Made by a program: the position numbers and the translations under genes. This document shows, one piece after another, positions 1 through 14,000 of a stretch of 64,000 bases of DNA. Each line of letters starts with the position of its first letter. Position 1 is the first letter of the stretch. The stretch is from contig NC_087080.1 in assembly GCF_026151205.1 (NCBI RefSeq), positions 7,109,096-7,173,095 of the forward strand, given 5' to 3'. Source of the stretch: Bolinopsis microptera. Taxonomy: Eukaryota > Ctenophora > Tentaculata > Lobata > Bolinopsidae. The notes under the pieces were generated by a model. It did not search any database. It had not been told where the DNA came from and saw nothing but the letters and a program-made list of their open reading frames with translations.

Positions 1-46
1 GGGATGGTCATGACTCATGCTCCAATTCACAAACGATGTTATACCT

Positions 47-180
47 ATACCTTAGTCGGTAATATTATGGGGGGAGGGGGGAATTATGGGTGTTACAAAT
101 ATGGACTGTTATAAATATGGTTCTTTGGCCCAAAAAGGACCAAATTAGACCCCCCATGATAATATTACCGACTAAGGTAT
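47..180. mobile_element. Palindromic MITE-like element
   Basis: The two ends are inverted copies of each other over about 30 bases: ATACCTTAGTCGGTAATATT at the left and its complement at the right, flanking a short G-rich and C-rich centre. It has no coding capacity. This fits a foldback or MITE-type non-autonomous DNA element. No convincing target-site duplication could be fixed. Confidence 0.6.
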
Positions 181-655
181 TCCTCGAGACGATATAATTG
201 ATATAATACGCGCGCATAATTCTGTCGTACTAAAAACGCACTATGAAAAGTTGTGATTCAAAAGTTAATTGCGCGCCTTACATAAAAAGTTTCAGTAGAC
301 CCTTTTCAGTCCCTGTGGCTCATATGGATTTACATTTTCATTTTTAAATTCTTTGAAAATATCTGCTTCTTAAAAAATTGGCAACTTATCTCGTTCAAAT
401 TGTTTGAAAACCACTGCTCATGCTTCTGGCTTCGAACTACAATGTCCACGTTTGAAGGTTGGGTTGTACTACAAAATATAGAAGACTTACTTTGGGTAAG
501 ATGGTGCGCTGAATTGATGCAACTATTCAGTATTCGCAAATTGTCGCTGAAATAGAAAACTGTAGTGCGTCTGGTAAATTAAAAATGTATTTATTACTCT
601 GGATTCTACAGTTAAAGTTCACAACAAAATTTGATTTTCTGTGTTATTTAATTAC
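181..655. other. Non-coding stretch downstream of the FAM194-like gene
   Basis: AT-rich sequence lying 3' of the minus-strand FAM194-like gene. It probably includes that gene's 3' UTR. A 69-codon open frame on the minus strand shows no recognisable motif and is treated as chance. Confidence 0.4.
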
Positions 656-3600
656 TTACTTAATTTCTTTTCTCGTTTCAACCAAATCTTTGTTATACTG
701 GGTTAACTGCGGTTGTTCCAGTGGCTTTGCTGTGAGTTTCTGAAACAAAAAAACAATTTAAGTATCCAACGAGTAATTGTGATAAAGCTAAATAATTCTG
801 GTAGTCTACTCACTGTCAATAATTGAGTTTTTAGATGAGCTACCGAAACAAGGAAATGAGGAACTAACAAAAATATTAACCTTTGTTCGAGAGCCGACGC
901 AACATTTGAAGGTGTATCTCTTGTAATTGAAGACTAGAGTCTGTTGGTCCAAACTAACACATCTCATCGAAAAGTAAGGCGATATCTGAAGAAGATAAGA
1001 AACTTATTTAATTGTTCGTTTTAAATATAAAGCTAAAACGTTGGCAAAGAAATGTCAAAAAGATAAATTTTACTCCAATAACGATAAAATGTTATTATCA
1101 CGGATATGAAATAAGAAGAAGTAAGCACCTGGAAGTAGACAGGCTGGAAGGGAGGCGCGTGCACGTGCGGTGCAAACGCGTCCCACTCCCAGTGCTTGGT
1201 GCGCATCTCCCGCTTGTTGAACAGGTTTCCTTCGACTGGTGAGCATTGGTAATGAATCTGAAATATTTCAGTGAGCTTGTAATCACTTAATGTGTTATCA
1301 TTGTGAACTAACATACAGTTTTTATGGATGAAAAATATCTCAAAATAAAATCCACTAAGTATGATCGAACCGCACCACCCAAAAACCCCAAGATAAACAA
1401 AAGGTAAAAGTTGATAAAAAAGTGTTGGCTAAACTCGGGATAAGCCGTTTATAAAATGAACATACCGTCCCATTCGAGTGGAATACAGCTATACGACCAA
1501 GCTGGGAACACACGGCAAGAAGTTTCACATCAGAGTCACTATCATTTAACACATAATAACAGTAGATACCTGTAATATTGAGTGATAGCGATGTTTGGAA
1601 AGTTGGAAAGTTAGAATGTTTTGGTCTTAACGGGGATTTACAATTTTGGAGCCTCACGATTTATCCAAACTTACGGATGAGCTATCCTATCGAACACGAA
1701 ATCTAACCTCTTTTTAAATTACGAGTCAGTAAAAGAATAGAAACAACGTAAGTTTAATATCTATTGAATAATGAATAACCAATTTAAGTTATCAGAATCA
1801 TTTTTTAATACTGTGACGAACGATCATAATAATATTATGTTACCATTAACTTCATTGTGACTCGGTAAAATCTATGTAAAGTACTAAGTAAGAGTGAGTC
1901 TTGTGTGTTCCAACAGACAAATTGTTATTTGTCCCATCTAAATCTTTTCTCCTTTTTCTCTTTTCTCTTACTTCTCTTATTTCTCTTATTTCTCTCATCA
2001 AATCGACACAACCTATTGTTCAGCAACATCCTGCAGCAACATTTTTAATAACAATGCCGTTTTCCGTCTCTTTGACTTTATCCTCCTCCTCCTTACTCTC
2101 AAAACAGAGAGAAGGATGTTTCCTCCACTCGCTCCTCCGCCACGCAACAGCGACAAACACACTCGCCACCGCCACCGTCGCCACCCCACTATTCAGCAAC
2201 AGGAAGTTCCTCCATCTCCTCCCCCTTACTTCCCAGTAGTCTGGCCTGGTTTCGTCCACACTGGTAAACGCTGCACTCACAAGAGGAGCGATGAAGCCAG
2301 CAGTTTGACCAACTCCGTTGTGGACCCCAACTACCACTTTGCTGTGAGCTGGATCCAGCTCGAAGCTGACGGTCATGAGCCCTCCTGAGTACACAGTAGC
2401 TTCCATTACATTATGCAAGACTAACAGCGCGATGCAACCTTCTATACTCTTGATAAAAGGAATCACTGCAAAACATGCTCCACGTATAATCATGGGGACG
2501 GTTAAAATGAAAATCCTGCTTTTAAACCAGGACATTCTCTGATCAACGCAAGGAAGGATGGAACCCCAAATAAATGCAGAGAATGCAAGTGAGAGACACA
2601 TTGCAAGTGAGTAGAACGCCAAAAACTCAGTATCTTTACCGAACATTTCGTTAAGGTAGAAAGGCAGCATGGTTAAGACCGAATAGTAAAGAAAATTCCG
2701 GCAAATCTGATAAATAGAGAAACAATAAAGGAACCTTCGCTGGAACAGAGATTTGAGAGATATCGTGGTTTTGTTAGCTGGTTCAAGGTCCTCTCTCTGC
2801 TTCTTCTCTACAAACATTCCCCGCTCTTTGGACGACATGAACCTCGCATCCACTGGGTCATCAGGAACTAAAGCACACTGAATTAAGAATACTACAAGGA
2901 AAACACCTCCACTCAGATAATAAGCATATACCCATCCCACTGATTCGGCCAGGAGCCCAGCGATAAAAGGACCAGCACCAGTTCCAAAGTAGTTCATCAT
3001 TCCACAAAATGATATCACAAACTTTCCCTCGTTATTGAGCCCCCATTTACGTGCACACTCGAAATTCATCGTTATGAACAGCCCAGACACAAAGCCCCGG
3101 CACCCCTGAACAACTATAGCTAACACCGGGGAGAAGGATATCATAATGGGCGTGGTTAACTGAATCACAGCGCAGACGAACAAAGCAAGCCTGACACAAG
3201 TGTTAAAACCAGCTCTCGCCGCCAGATACGTGGACAACATCTGTAGACAGTATCCGTAGTAGAACACTCCCAGGAAGTTAGCCTGGAGTTGGTCAGACCA
3301 GCAGAAGTCACCGTGGTCCAGGGGGTCGGAACAGTTCTTCTTTACCATGCCCCCGATCATAGCAAGGGGAGGGATTGCACGAGATGCACTGTCGTGGAAT
3401 ATAAAAAAAGTACTGAGGAAGAAACTGATGTATCTGTAGGGGATCATATTGGGAACTGAAACTTGAATTCAGAGGGTAGAACTGCTGTTTAAATCAACAA
3501 AGTGGAGATATTGTATATGACAAGAAAACAATGACTTATGAATAAGCTCTCGTGATAGGACACGTAAATAATTGACTATCATAAAGTAGATTGACTGGAC

Positions 3601-6600
3601 CTTATTGCAGTGGTCGATCCTATAAAGTCACTTGACTCAGTTTGAGTTACCTTACTCTTTTACTACAGGAATATAATATGGTTGTATTATATAATTAAAG
3701 GCGCCTAAAATGGAGGTATATGAAATTGAGGCCTTATAAAACTGAACGTCGTGAAACTGAACGTCATAAAACTAAGGGACACGACATGAAATTAAAGTTG
3801 ACCTTAATTATATGAAATTATCTGCATCAGGTTGGCGATCTGAGTTATCATTTAAAAACCTCCTTCAGTATCAGTCATACCGATAAGATCGTGTGTGAAT
3901 CGTTTTAAAATAGAACTAATGATAACTTGCTTGCAAGAACTAAGAACTATACAAGTATGAAATCGCCCAGAACTTCAAAGTCAACGCTTACAAAACAGAG
4001 ACAAGTATGTTATTTACTTAACATCACGTACCGGAAGGATGGCAATGTATCATAAGTTAAATGTACGTTCAGAACAAAATATGAAGAAGTGGAGAATGTT
4101 CCACCTAATTGTTGAAACATAGACCGTACACATCGTACGACTTTGTTGGCGAAGGGCCAGTGGCGGAAGTAATCGAAAGCTTATATCGATCAAATTATTA
4201 AGTATAGCAAATTATTCGTAAATATTTTATCCAGGACAAATGATGACAGAGCAACAGATGTTTGTAAAACTATTGAGAAATCGGTAAGAATAACAATCAG
4301 CAGTCACGACATGGAAAAATTCCGAATTCCAGGCGATCCTTCTAAGTACAGACCATCAAGTTAGGATAAGATGATCGAGTAGAACGTTTTTCAACGTGCG
4401 GTACAAAAACTGGTTATTTTGATGGACTGAAGAATACCCAAGTTTCTTTGTTTGTCTAGAAAGCATTGTTTGTTCAGAAAGCATTCACCGCCAGAATATC
4501 AGGAATGCGCGATCTCCACTACTGGGATCGCCGGGTCTATCTATCTCTGATGTCTCTTCAACGAAGGCGGGAGCGATTCATCATTCTCCATATGTCAATT
4601 GTCAATGATCTGAACGTTCTATTTGTTTCACGCCCAAGGCTTGGAAACCTTGCAGTAATTCCATCAAAACGTAGAACCAGTTCAACAGCAAACCTCACCT
4701 TGTTTGACAACTCATTTGCAGTTCCTGGACCTAAATTGTGGAATGCAATCCCCTACCATCTGAATGTCATTCAAGATCTAGAGCACTTCAAAGATAAGCT
4801 CACAAAGTTCATGTTGTCTCCCTGATAAACCGCTGATCATGGGATATACTCCTCCAAATACGAACTCTCTGCTGTGCTGGCGCAACGAGCGAGATTTTAC
4901 TTCGCTATGGGGTGGTCAGAAGATGTGATGGCCCCGTCAAGTTTTGACGAATCTCAATATAGGTCACATAGGTAGCTTGTAGGTAGGTCTACAACTCACA
5001 TAACTTTCCTTTCTTATTTGCACTAATTATTCATTTTGTTTTTAAAATCATTTCATTGTAATATTTAGGAAATTGGGCTATGCTTACTGATGTATGTGAT
5101 TGATATGGGAGAGGCCGGAAAGAAAAAGACATTCCCAATAATTAATTAAGTTATCTTACCAACGAGTCGTTCAATATTTATAACTAGTTTATAACAAAGT
5201 CTGCATGCTGCACTACCGGTTTTTTGCCCATTATAAGACTTACCCAGTATAAGACTTACCCGGTTGCTCGAGAGAGATGACGATCGCTGGCGCCCCACTG
5301 GGGTAGTAACACGTTCCGGTGCCGTCAGGGAGCAGAGTGAGAAATACTGTACCGTTACGATAATATCTGAAATATTTACTGGTTGATAAGTGCAGGGAGC
5401 AGAGTGAGAAATACTGTACCGTTGCGATAATATCTGAAATATTGACTGGTTGATAAGTGCTGAAATGTTAACTGCTTGATAAGTAGTCTAGTGGATTCGT
5501 ATAATGTTATTGAGTCTCAGGATTTGATGTTTTTCTGAATAGACTCAGTGAAGACAGATTCTAAGGGAAATAAGAAGCTAAACAACATATCGAAATTTCT
5601 ACGTCATACTCATATTCTCGATAAATGTTATAGAGATTGGCTGATTTGTGGTGCTGTAATTAGTTTAATTGATAAGTGCTGAAATGTTAACTGGTTGATA
5701 AGTGCTGAAATGTCGGCTGACTGATAATATTGAAATACTAATTTGTTGATAAATCTGAAAGAGTGAAATGCTGACAGGTTGATTGAGGCTGACTGTGAGA
5801 TGCTGACTGTGAGTGCAACTTATTGATAACATTCGATAATTTGATTGGTTAATAAATCTGAAATGTTGACAAGATCTGTCATCTGTTCATTGACGTTGGT
5901 TGGCATGAAAAAAATGACCGTTGATCTGGCATAATTCAAACATAGATAGTATTAGCTCCTTTACTTATTTAGTGAGTTTTCCAGCGCTTTTAGTTGCACC
6001 CGGTCACAGCACCTAGTCTTTTGGGGTGAGGAGAAAGAAGATGTCCGACAAGAAACGTAAGTATACAAGATGCAACTCTAGCTCCGGGATCATCATCTAA
6101 TCGTACTCAGTAATAATTTATACTGATCATGTCAAAATGTTGATAATTGCTGTGATATTATATCTTGATAGCTGATACAGTTTATTAACTTAAAGTAATA
6201 AGTATATTTCGTGATCTTATAAGGATCAACTAAGTAAGTCTTTAACAAGGACTCCTGGTTATCAGAGCGATAATTAGTAGACACGTGACCAACTCAAGCC
6301 TATCCCAACCTTTAACTTTAACCCTTAAACCCTTACCTTATAGGCTGATAATATTTAAAATACTGATTGATAATGATAATTTCAGTTCAGTAATTATACT
6401 TTTCAATACGTTGTTGCTCGCTTATCTGTTAACTATCACTACGTTGATAAGACGTGCTTGTTTTACCGGTGGCGTGGTTTTGTGATGTATAAATCGGACA
6501 AATACAAGGCTTATAAGCTTGATGAAGTGAGAGATGATGGAGCTGAATGGATCCGGAGAACTCTTGGTAAACCCCCTTACAATAACTCAGTATTTTATAA

Positions 6601-8041
6601 AGGTCCACTATTAGCAATAAACCGATATAGTGTCGCAGCAACTTCTTTGCCGAGTCTCTTCAACAAAAGCAAAGGTGCATAAAAAACATGCTTATTGATC
6701 AGCAAAACGAGGGCATTGCAGACGAATGGCCTAACTTCATGTTATACAATATAACGGGACTAAGGAAATCAAAGCGCAACATTTTACAACATTTTGAAAT
6801 AGCTAGCTAGCTGTAGCTATGGGCCTGTTTCCACTCTTACAACTCAGAATGTACATTAACATGATAATTTCAACTTTAGAATCCTAAAGGCAATTATAAC
6901 CGTGCTCAGCTTTGCTCCATTTTAATAGTTTTTTAGTAGTTTCAACAATATCTAATCTCGTGTGAGTTTTTTTACTTTGAAAGTTTGAATAGATAAAACT
7001 TATTATATATATTTTTGAGTAAACATTGGCTGGTACTTCGGGCCGGTCCCCAACTAAATCTCACGCCCATAACGCTGAGAAAATGATAGCTAACATAACT
7101 TACACAGATTGCGTGCTTGGCACGCTGGCAACAGTTTATCAATGCGAGCACTCTTTGCGCTCCACATGGCAAGTATCTGGAATAATTCTGGATCAATGAT
7201 AGCATATACTGCTACTAGAGTAATAGGAATACAATCTACCATTAACCTTTTCTCAGATTCTCATGCTTCACTCAAAGCGCTTAACAGCACTAGCATTAGC
7301 TCCAGACTAGTGCTGGACATCGCTGACCAACTTAACACACTAGGTACCTCTCACCGAGTAGAACCTAGAGAGAAATTCCTCTGGAACTGTTTCTCAACAA
7401 ATTCAAATACATGAATCTTAATATTTCCGGAACTCACATCAGATGGCTAACATGGCTACTGTCAGGTCACAGCCCACTAGCTTACTTTCAGATTGGGGCA
7501 AACAATGTCAACTTTGAGACGCAAGACTGCGAAAATTGCCCAGGGGAAGCAAAAACTTCACAGCACTTCCTCTGTGAAAGCATCCAGCTGATGACTCTCA
7601 GATTGAGGATATTTGGTAAACATCTTCTAACAATGGAGGAAATTATCAACAGTAAACTCAACCACCTCATCAAATTTGAGGAACAGTCAAAAAGACTAGA
7701 AAGGGAAGATCTCTTTGGGTAACCTCCTAGGAGTTCACATCAGGAACTACTCTAAAACCCAACCCATCCAGGCCTACATCCCATAGAAACACCAATATCA
7801 GGAGATGACCTTGCTCGGAAGTCCCTTGTCTGCCCGCTAAAGTATTACAACGGAAGTAGGTTTGCTCTTAGCCAAGTACTACCTGGCAGGTAGTGACAGC
7901 TTTAAGACTCCAGAGGTCTGTTGCGTTGGTATTTATTTGTTTATGATTTCGTATATAGCATGTAGCTAGCAGGAGTTCCATTCTGTGGGCACGGTGATAA
8001 GGCTTCCCTATTAAAGTAGGAGGCCAGAAACCGTTGACCAG

Positions 8042-8096
<55 letters not shown>

Positions 8097-11000
8097 TTAG
8101 TTCTTTTACTATAATATTATTTGTATATTATATATACCGTCTAGACAACGATTAAACATATTCGAAATTTTGGTTGATGAATCTGAAATGTTGACAAAAT
8201 CTGTCATCTGAAACATCAACATTTAATTCGTTGTCATGAAAAATTCAAACATAGTAGCTTATTTACTTATTTAAGTTGTTTACCTATTTTAGTTGTCCAG
8301 CGCTTTAAGTTGCACTCAGTACACTAGTCACATCACCTAGTCTTTTGGGGTGAGGAGAAAGAAGATGTCCGACAAGAAACGTAAGTTTACAAGATGCAAC
8401 TCTGGGATCACCATGTAATCGTGCTTGAATAATTTATACTGATCATGTCAAAATGTTGATAATTGCTACATATTATAATATCTTGATAGCTGATACTGTT
8501 TATCAATAAGTATATTTCGTGATCTCATAAGGATCAACTAAGTAAGTCTTTAACAAGGATTCCTGGTTATCAGAGCGATAATTAGAAGACACGTGACCAA
8601 CTCAAGCCTATCCCAACCTTTAACTTTAACCCTTAACCCTTACCCTATAAGCATTTAATCATCAATTAGCTTTGGTTGATTATGTATTTCTGACGTTTTC
8701 TCCATTGTCCTATGAATTTGTATCGGTGCACTGTGCAATTATCATTTGTGAGTTAAATGTCACGATTTATGTTTCCGGTCACGTTTGTTCATCTTCCCAA
8801 TCCCTTCTCTTCGTTAACAAAACAACAGCTTGCCAGATTTTATCTTATTTCACCCTTATTTGGGCATGTTAGTACCCACGTGACCTACCTGTGAAACTCT
8901 GTGGTATTCTGTTGCCAGGGTACATTGAGCCCAGGTAGAGGGTGCATCTGGGTATCGTCCACAGTATCGTACAGCACAGGTTGGGGTGACTCTGGAGGGG
9001 GCTGGTAGTTGGTTACCGTCCATCCGTCCTCCATACACTTCCGGGAACTAAGTGCAAAGTTTATTGTCTTCATCTGCCGAGCATCTGAAATTAGTTAATT
9101 TTAAGAAATTAGTTGAATAATTAGTTAAGCGATCTTGTGCGTTGCAAGTGTTTTTTTGACGCCCTCGAATGCGGTTTTGGAAGGCCGGAACAAGTACTGA
9201 GCACGTGCAAAAGTAAACTGCACGTGCATATATGCACATAAACCACAGCTTGCCGTCACTACGCTGGAATGCAGTTTTCGGGCCAACGATCAAATTAGGT
9301 TCTGTTTAACTTTTTAACAATTATTATATTGAATAACCACAATCATCGATTACAGTTAATATATAAATTTCAAATCTCAGGGCTAAACGTTCATCAAAAT
9401 ACGAAGTTCGATAAATCTTCGTTAAATGTTTATTGCGGTTTACATATAAGAGATGAGCTAATTATCATCGTAAATGGGACAACCACATATTAGTATTATA
9501 CACAAGAAAAAAGTAAGCGAGTAATCGGTTAAATTGGTCAATACCTAATACAGTGACCATTATTTAGCAGCCATTACCGGCCAAACTAAGCCGGAACATG
9601 CACTGAACAAGTGCAAAAGATCTGATAAACTGCACGTGCATATGCGCACAAAGCACAGTTTGACATCACTACGCTGCTAGCTTCTTAGGAAGATGTTGCT
9701 AAATGTCTGGTTAGAATTTTTGGCACTCCGAAACGTGTAGCGTGCAACAATGTTCATTATTCTTGTCCCACCTTCACTGCTACCTAATTTCTTGGTATAT
9801 GGGGTCAACTGAATGCTTATATAATACTTTATTATATTTGACTAGATAAATTTGCATAGATATATTTTACTTTGCGTAGTAGAGATAATCAGATGGACCA
9901 AGATGCATGCACAATTGCATGCATGTCAAGAGACTTTTAATATCACAAAATGTGCAAAAATGTGTATTTTTAAATATTTTGGAATAGATTTTTCTGACGG
10001 TCGTGATATTCTGGAACAAGATTGAGAGTGTTCTTTAAAATATTTATTTATTGGTTAATTGGATAATTAATTGGTAGATTGGATTACCGAGGTAGTGGTC
10101 GGTAGAAACAATTGACAACATTGCCAATTTCGATCTATACCAATTACAAATGATAGATATTGTCAAGCGGCTTTATAAATTTCATCAACAGTGATTAGAC
10201 ATGAAATAATCTAATTGGATATAAAATTGGGTGTACATGATGTACTAGTGAAATGCAAAAAGCAATGATTTCCCAAAAATAGTTTCCTCCTTCGTTCGAT
10301 AAGATGAAAATATTCACTAACAGTTCAGTCGATTTTTAACTTCATTTAACTTAATTAATGTTAATACATAATTACTGTTGATACCCATATGTCAACCGTC
10401 ATATTACATATGAAGTGTCATATTACTTTTGTAGTTCCGCTTAATTGTTATGAAATTTGACCGATTACCATCAAATTATCGTCCATTATATTCGCACCTG
10501 CAGCTCTTTTAATTTCCGAGTCCAATAAGCCGGTTACTTGTCCAATAAAACAATTGATATGATAGTGATAATAATTCTCCAACAAATAACCTGCTGCCTG
10601 CAAAGTTAATGCTGCCCATTGTTAATTAAATGTTCTACAGTGCGTCGACAGACAGACACGTTATGGTCCATTGTTTTTACGAGAAGAGTACACGAGCGTA
10701 CTGCAGGTACCTCGCCAGGAAAACACGAGCCTACTGCTGAGATCCATCACAGATACCAGTTAATTGTATTAACCAAAATTATCCAGCCATTGCTTTACTC
10801 CAAAGCCCGTCGTTTGTCCCAGCCTTTGTCTAGCTCCTTTATCAAGGCAGAGTCTTATAGTGGCTGTATATGTTATAATGGAGCTATTCGGTCCGACAAA
10901 TAAAAGGCTGCTCCAGGACAAAAGCTTTGATTATTTAGTTAGTTTTCCAGCGCTTTTAGTTGCACCACGTTCTCCAGTCACATCACCTAGTCTTTTGGGG

Positions 11001-14000
11001 GTGAGGAGGAAAAAGATGTCCGACAAGAAACGTAAGTTTACAGAATGCAACTCCGGGGACCGGGATCACCATCGCTTCGTACTAAAGATTTTCGCCAAGG
11101 CGAAAATACAAATTTATTTCGAATCGATTTAATCCCTTTACTTTTTGTTAATCGATAGAATAGGTTATAAGATACCTCTTTGGAAATTCTTTTCACGGTT
11201 GTTTTAACCCGTCTAACCCTATAGTGGTGTCAAGACTCAAGAGACTAAAATAATTATTATCTATTTAATTCGCGTTTTTGACACCACTTGGGGGTCCAAA
11301 TTTTTGGGCACTAAAATTCTTATTCTTTGGCCAATTTTTATTTTTCATGATTGATTTAAAGACCATTAAAGCATTTTAACCAGTCAAAAAAGTTGTATAT
11401 CATTTACGGTTTTCGCGGAAAGTCGTGTTAAATTTGATGCTGTGGTGTCAGTAAAATACTGATATCTGGATATTATCCGGTTGGAAGAGACAAGGACAAG
11501 TGAAACAAGGAAGTTAGGAGTAAGGGCAAATTTTCGGCGTCAACGCCATCTTCAGGCTCAAATTATTTGTTATATAGTAGTGTTGAAAGTATTAAAGTTT
11601 TATGATTCAAGTTTTATGATAAAGTTTTATGATTTGGCAGCATTCTATGTCTACAGGCACAGTGCCGAAGTTCTACAAGACATCAAACATTGCTCCACTT
11701 CACAAGAAAGGCAGTCGTGCTATTGCGGGAAACTACAGACCTGTGTCGTTAACTTCTCATGTCATTAAGATCTATGAGCGAGTTCTACGAAAACAGATGG
11801 TGGCCCACCTCGAAGAAAACAACCTTCTCAATAGCAAACAGCATGGCTTCCGATCGGGGAAAAGTTGTCTCACTCAGCTGCTTCATCATTTTGATGACAT
11901 CATCGAGGCGTTATCAAATGGTGACGACATGGACGCTATATACTTGGATTATGCCAAGGCCTTTGATAAAGTAGATCATCAACTTCTTATCAAAAAACTG
12001 CAGCTATATGGTTTTCATCCCAAAATCATCATCTGGATCGAGTCATTTCTTACAAATAGAACTCAACAAGTTGTTGTAGATGGTCACATGTCTATCATTG
12101 CTCTTATTATGAGTGGTGTCCCCCAAGGAACAGTTTTAGGTCCCATACTGTTTTTAATATTCATTAATGACATTGCTAGCTGCGTGTTGCATTCAACGTT
12201 AAGATGTTTCGCTGACGACACAAGAATTTGCAGATCCATCAGTGATTCACATAATGTTACTGAGCTTCAGTCTGATCTTGACAAAGTCACTGAGTGGTCA
12301 TCAAGAAACAACATGGCACTACATGAGGATAAGTTTGAGTACATATGCCATCTTGCCAACAAACGTAATCCTCTCTATGAGCTTCCTTTTGTCCATGAAC
12401 AGTTCCAATACAGAACATCAACTGGTACTATACTCAGTCCTGTGGATCAGCTCCGTGATCTCGGTATAACAGTATCCAGTGATACGTCCTGGACATCACA
12501 CATACGATCTAGTTGTGATAAAGCGAGGAAGATGGCAGCATGGGTATTCAGTGTCTTCCACTCTCGCAATACTGGTGTTATGTTAACACTATACAAGTCA
12601 CTAGTCCGTAGCCACTTAGAGTATTGCTCTCCTCTGTGGAATCCGGCGAAAGTGTATGAAATTCAGGAGCTTGAAAGTGTACAAAGAACTTTCACTTCAA
12701 AGATCCATGGTTTACAGCATCTCCATTATTGGGATCGCCTAAAAACCCTGTCCCTCATGTCACTTCAGAGGCGCAGAGAACGTTACATTGTCATGCACAT
12801 GTGGAAAATCCTACATGGTTTCACATCCAACGACCTTGAAGTACAGTTCACAGTAAATCCACGATTGGGTACCCTTGCTAAGGTTCCAGCTGTCCGTACA
12901 AAAAGCTCAGCTGCTCACCAGACTCTATATGAAACATCATTTGGTGTAATGGGTCCCAGACTCTGGAACTGTATACCTTCGCACATACGTGCAGTCTCCA
13001 AACATGATGGCTTCAAGCATCATATGACGGCATTCATGCTTTCCTTGCCGGATAAACCGCCAATCCGGGGCTTCACATCACCGAACTCCAATTCTATACT
13101 GGACTGGCGTAACGATCGAGAGGCATCTTCTCTCTGGGGTGGTCAGCAACTCTGATGGCCTGTCGAGTTTCGACGAAGCAGATCAAAGGTATCAAAGGTA
13201 AGGTAATACTTTCAACACTACTATATAACAAATAATTTGAGCCTGAAGATGGCGTTGACGCCGAAAATTTGCCCTTACTCCTAACTTCCTTGTTTCACTT
13301 GTCCTTGTCTCTTCCAACCGGATAATATCCAGATATCAGTATTTCAATCATGAGACTAATAAACAGCGAACTACTCCGTTATTTGATATGTCAGTAAAAT
13401 TGAAAGTATTAAAGTTTTAATACTTTCAACACTACTATATAACAAATAATTTGAGCCTGAAGATGGCGTTGACGCCGAAAATTTGCCCTTACTCCTAACT
13501 TCCTTGTTTCACTTGTCCTTGTCTCTTCCAACCGGATAATATCCAGATATCAGTATTTCAATCATGAGACTAATAAACAGCGAACTACTCCGTTATTTGA
13601 TATGTCAGTAAAATGGTTCGGATATATAAACATATATATCGTGTCGCTTTATATATAGTAAGATATAGTAAGATTGAGCGACCCATCCAGAGGTTGAAGG
13701 CGAATATTTGTGTTTGCTAAGAACTGAACCGTGAAATAATTGACAATTGTACCATATTATGCTATTGAATTATTTCAAACAAATCGCTCCTTGAATGAAG
13801 TGAGTGGTCCTAAACCCAGTAATATTTCAGTAGTATTTGGTAAATGGAAGTACTCTCTCCTACTTCTCGTAGTTAACATTGTCTACATCTACCTTGGTTC
13901 TCTGGTATTCATCTACATTGAGGCAGCAGAGTGGGAAAAAGAGGACATATATCACAAGGAGTATCTGAACCATTTGAAGACCCATATGAAAAAACCTGAT

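Noticed and set aside
2116-2388. Plus-strand frame across the transporter C-terminus
   Set aside because: Shadow of the SLC17-like gene on the minus strand.
13230-13290. Hammerhead ribozyme in the inverted repeat
   Set aside because: The CTGAAGA and GAAA cores are present, but an extra base at the stem and no clear flanking stems or cleavage site make it unproven. It is kept only as a remark.
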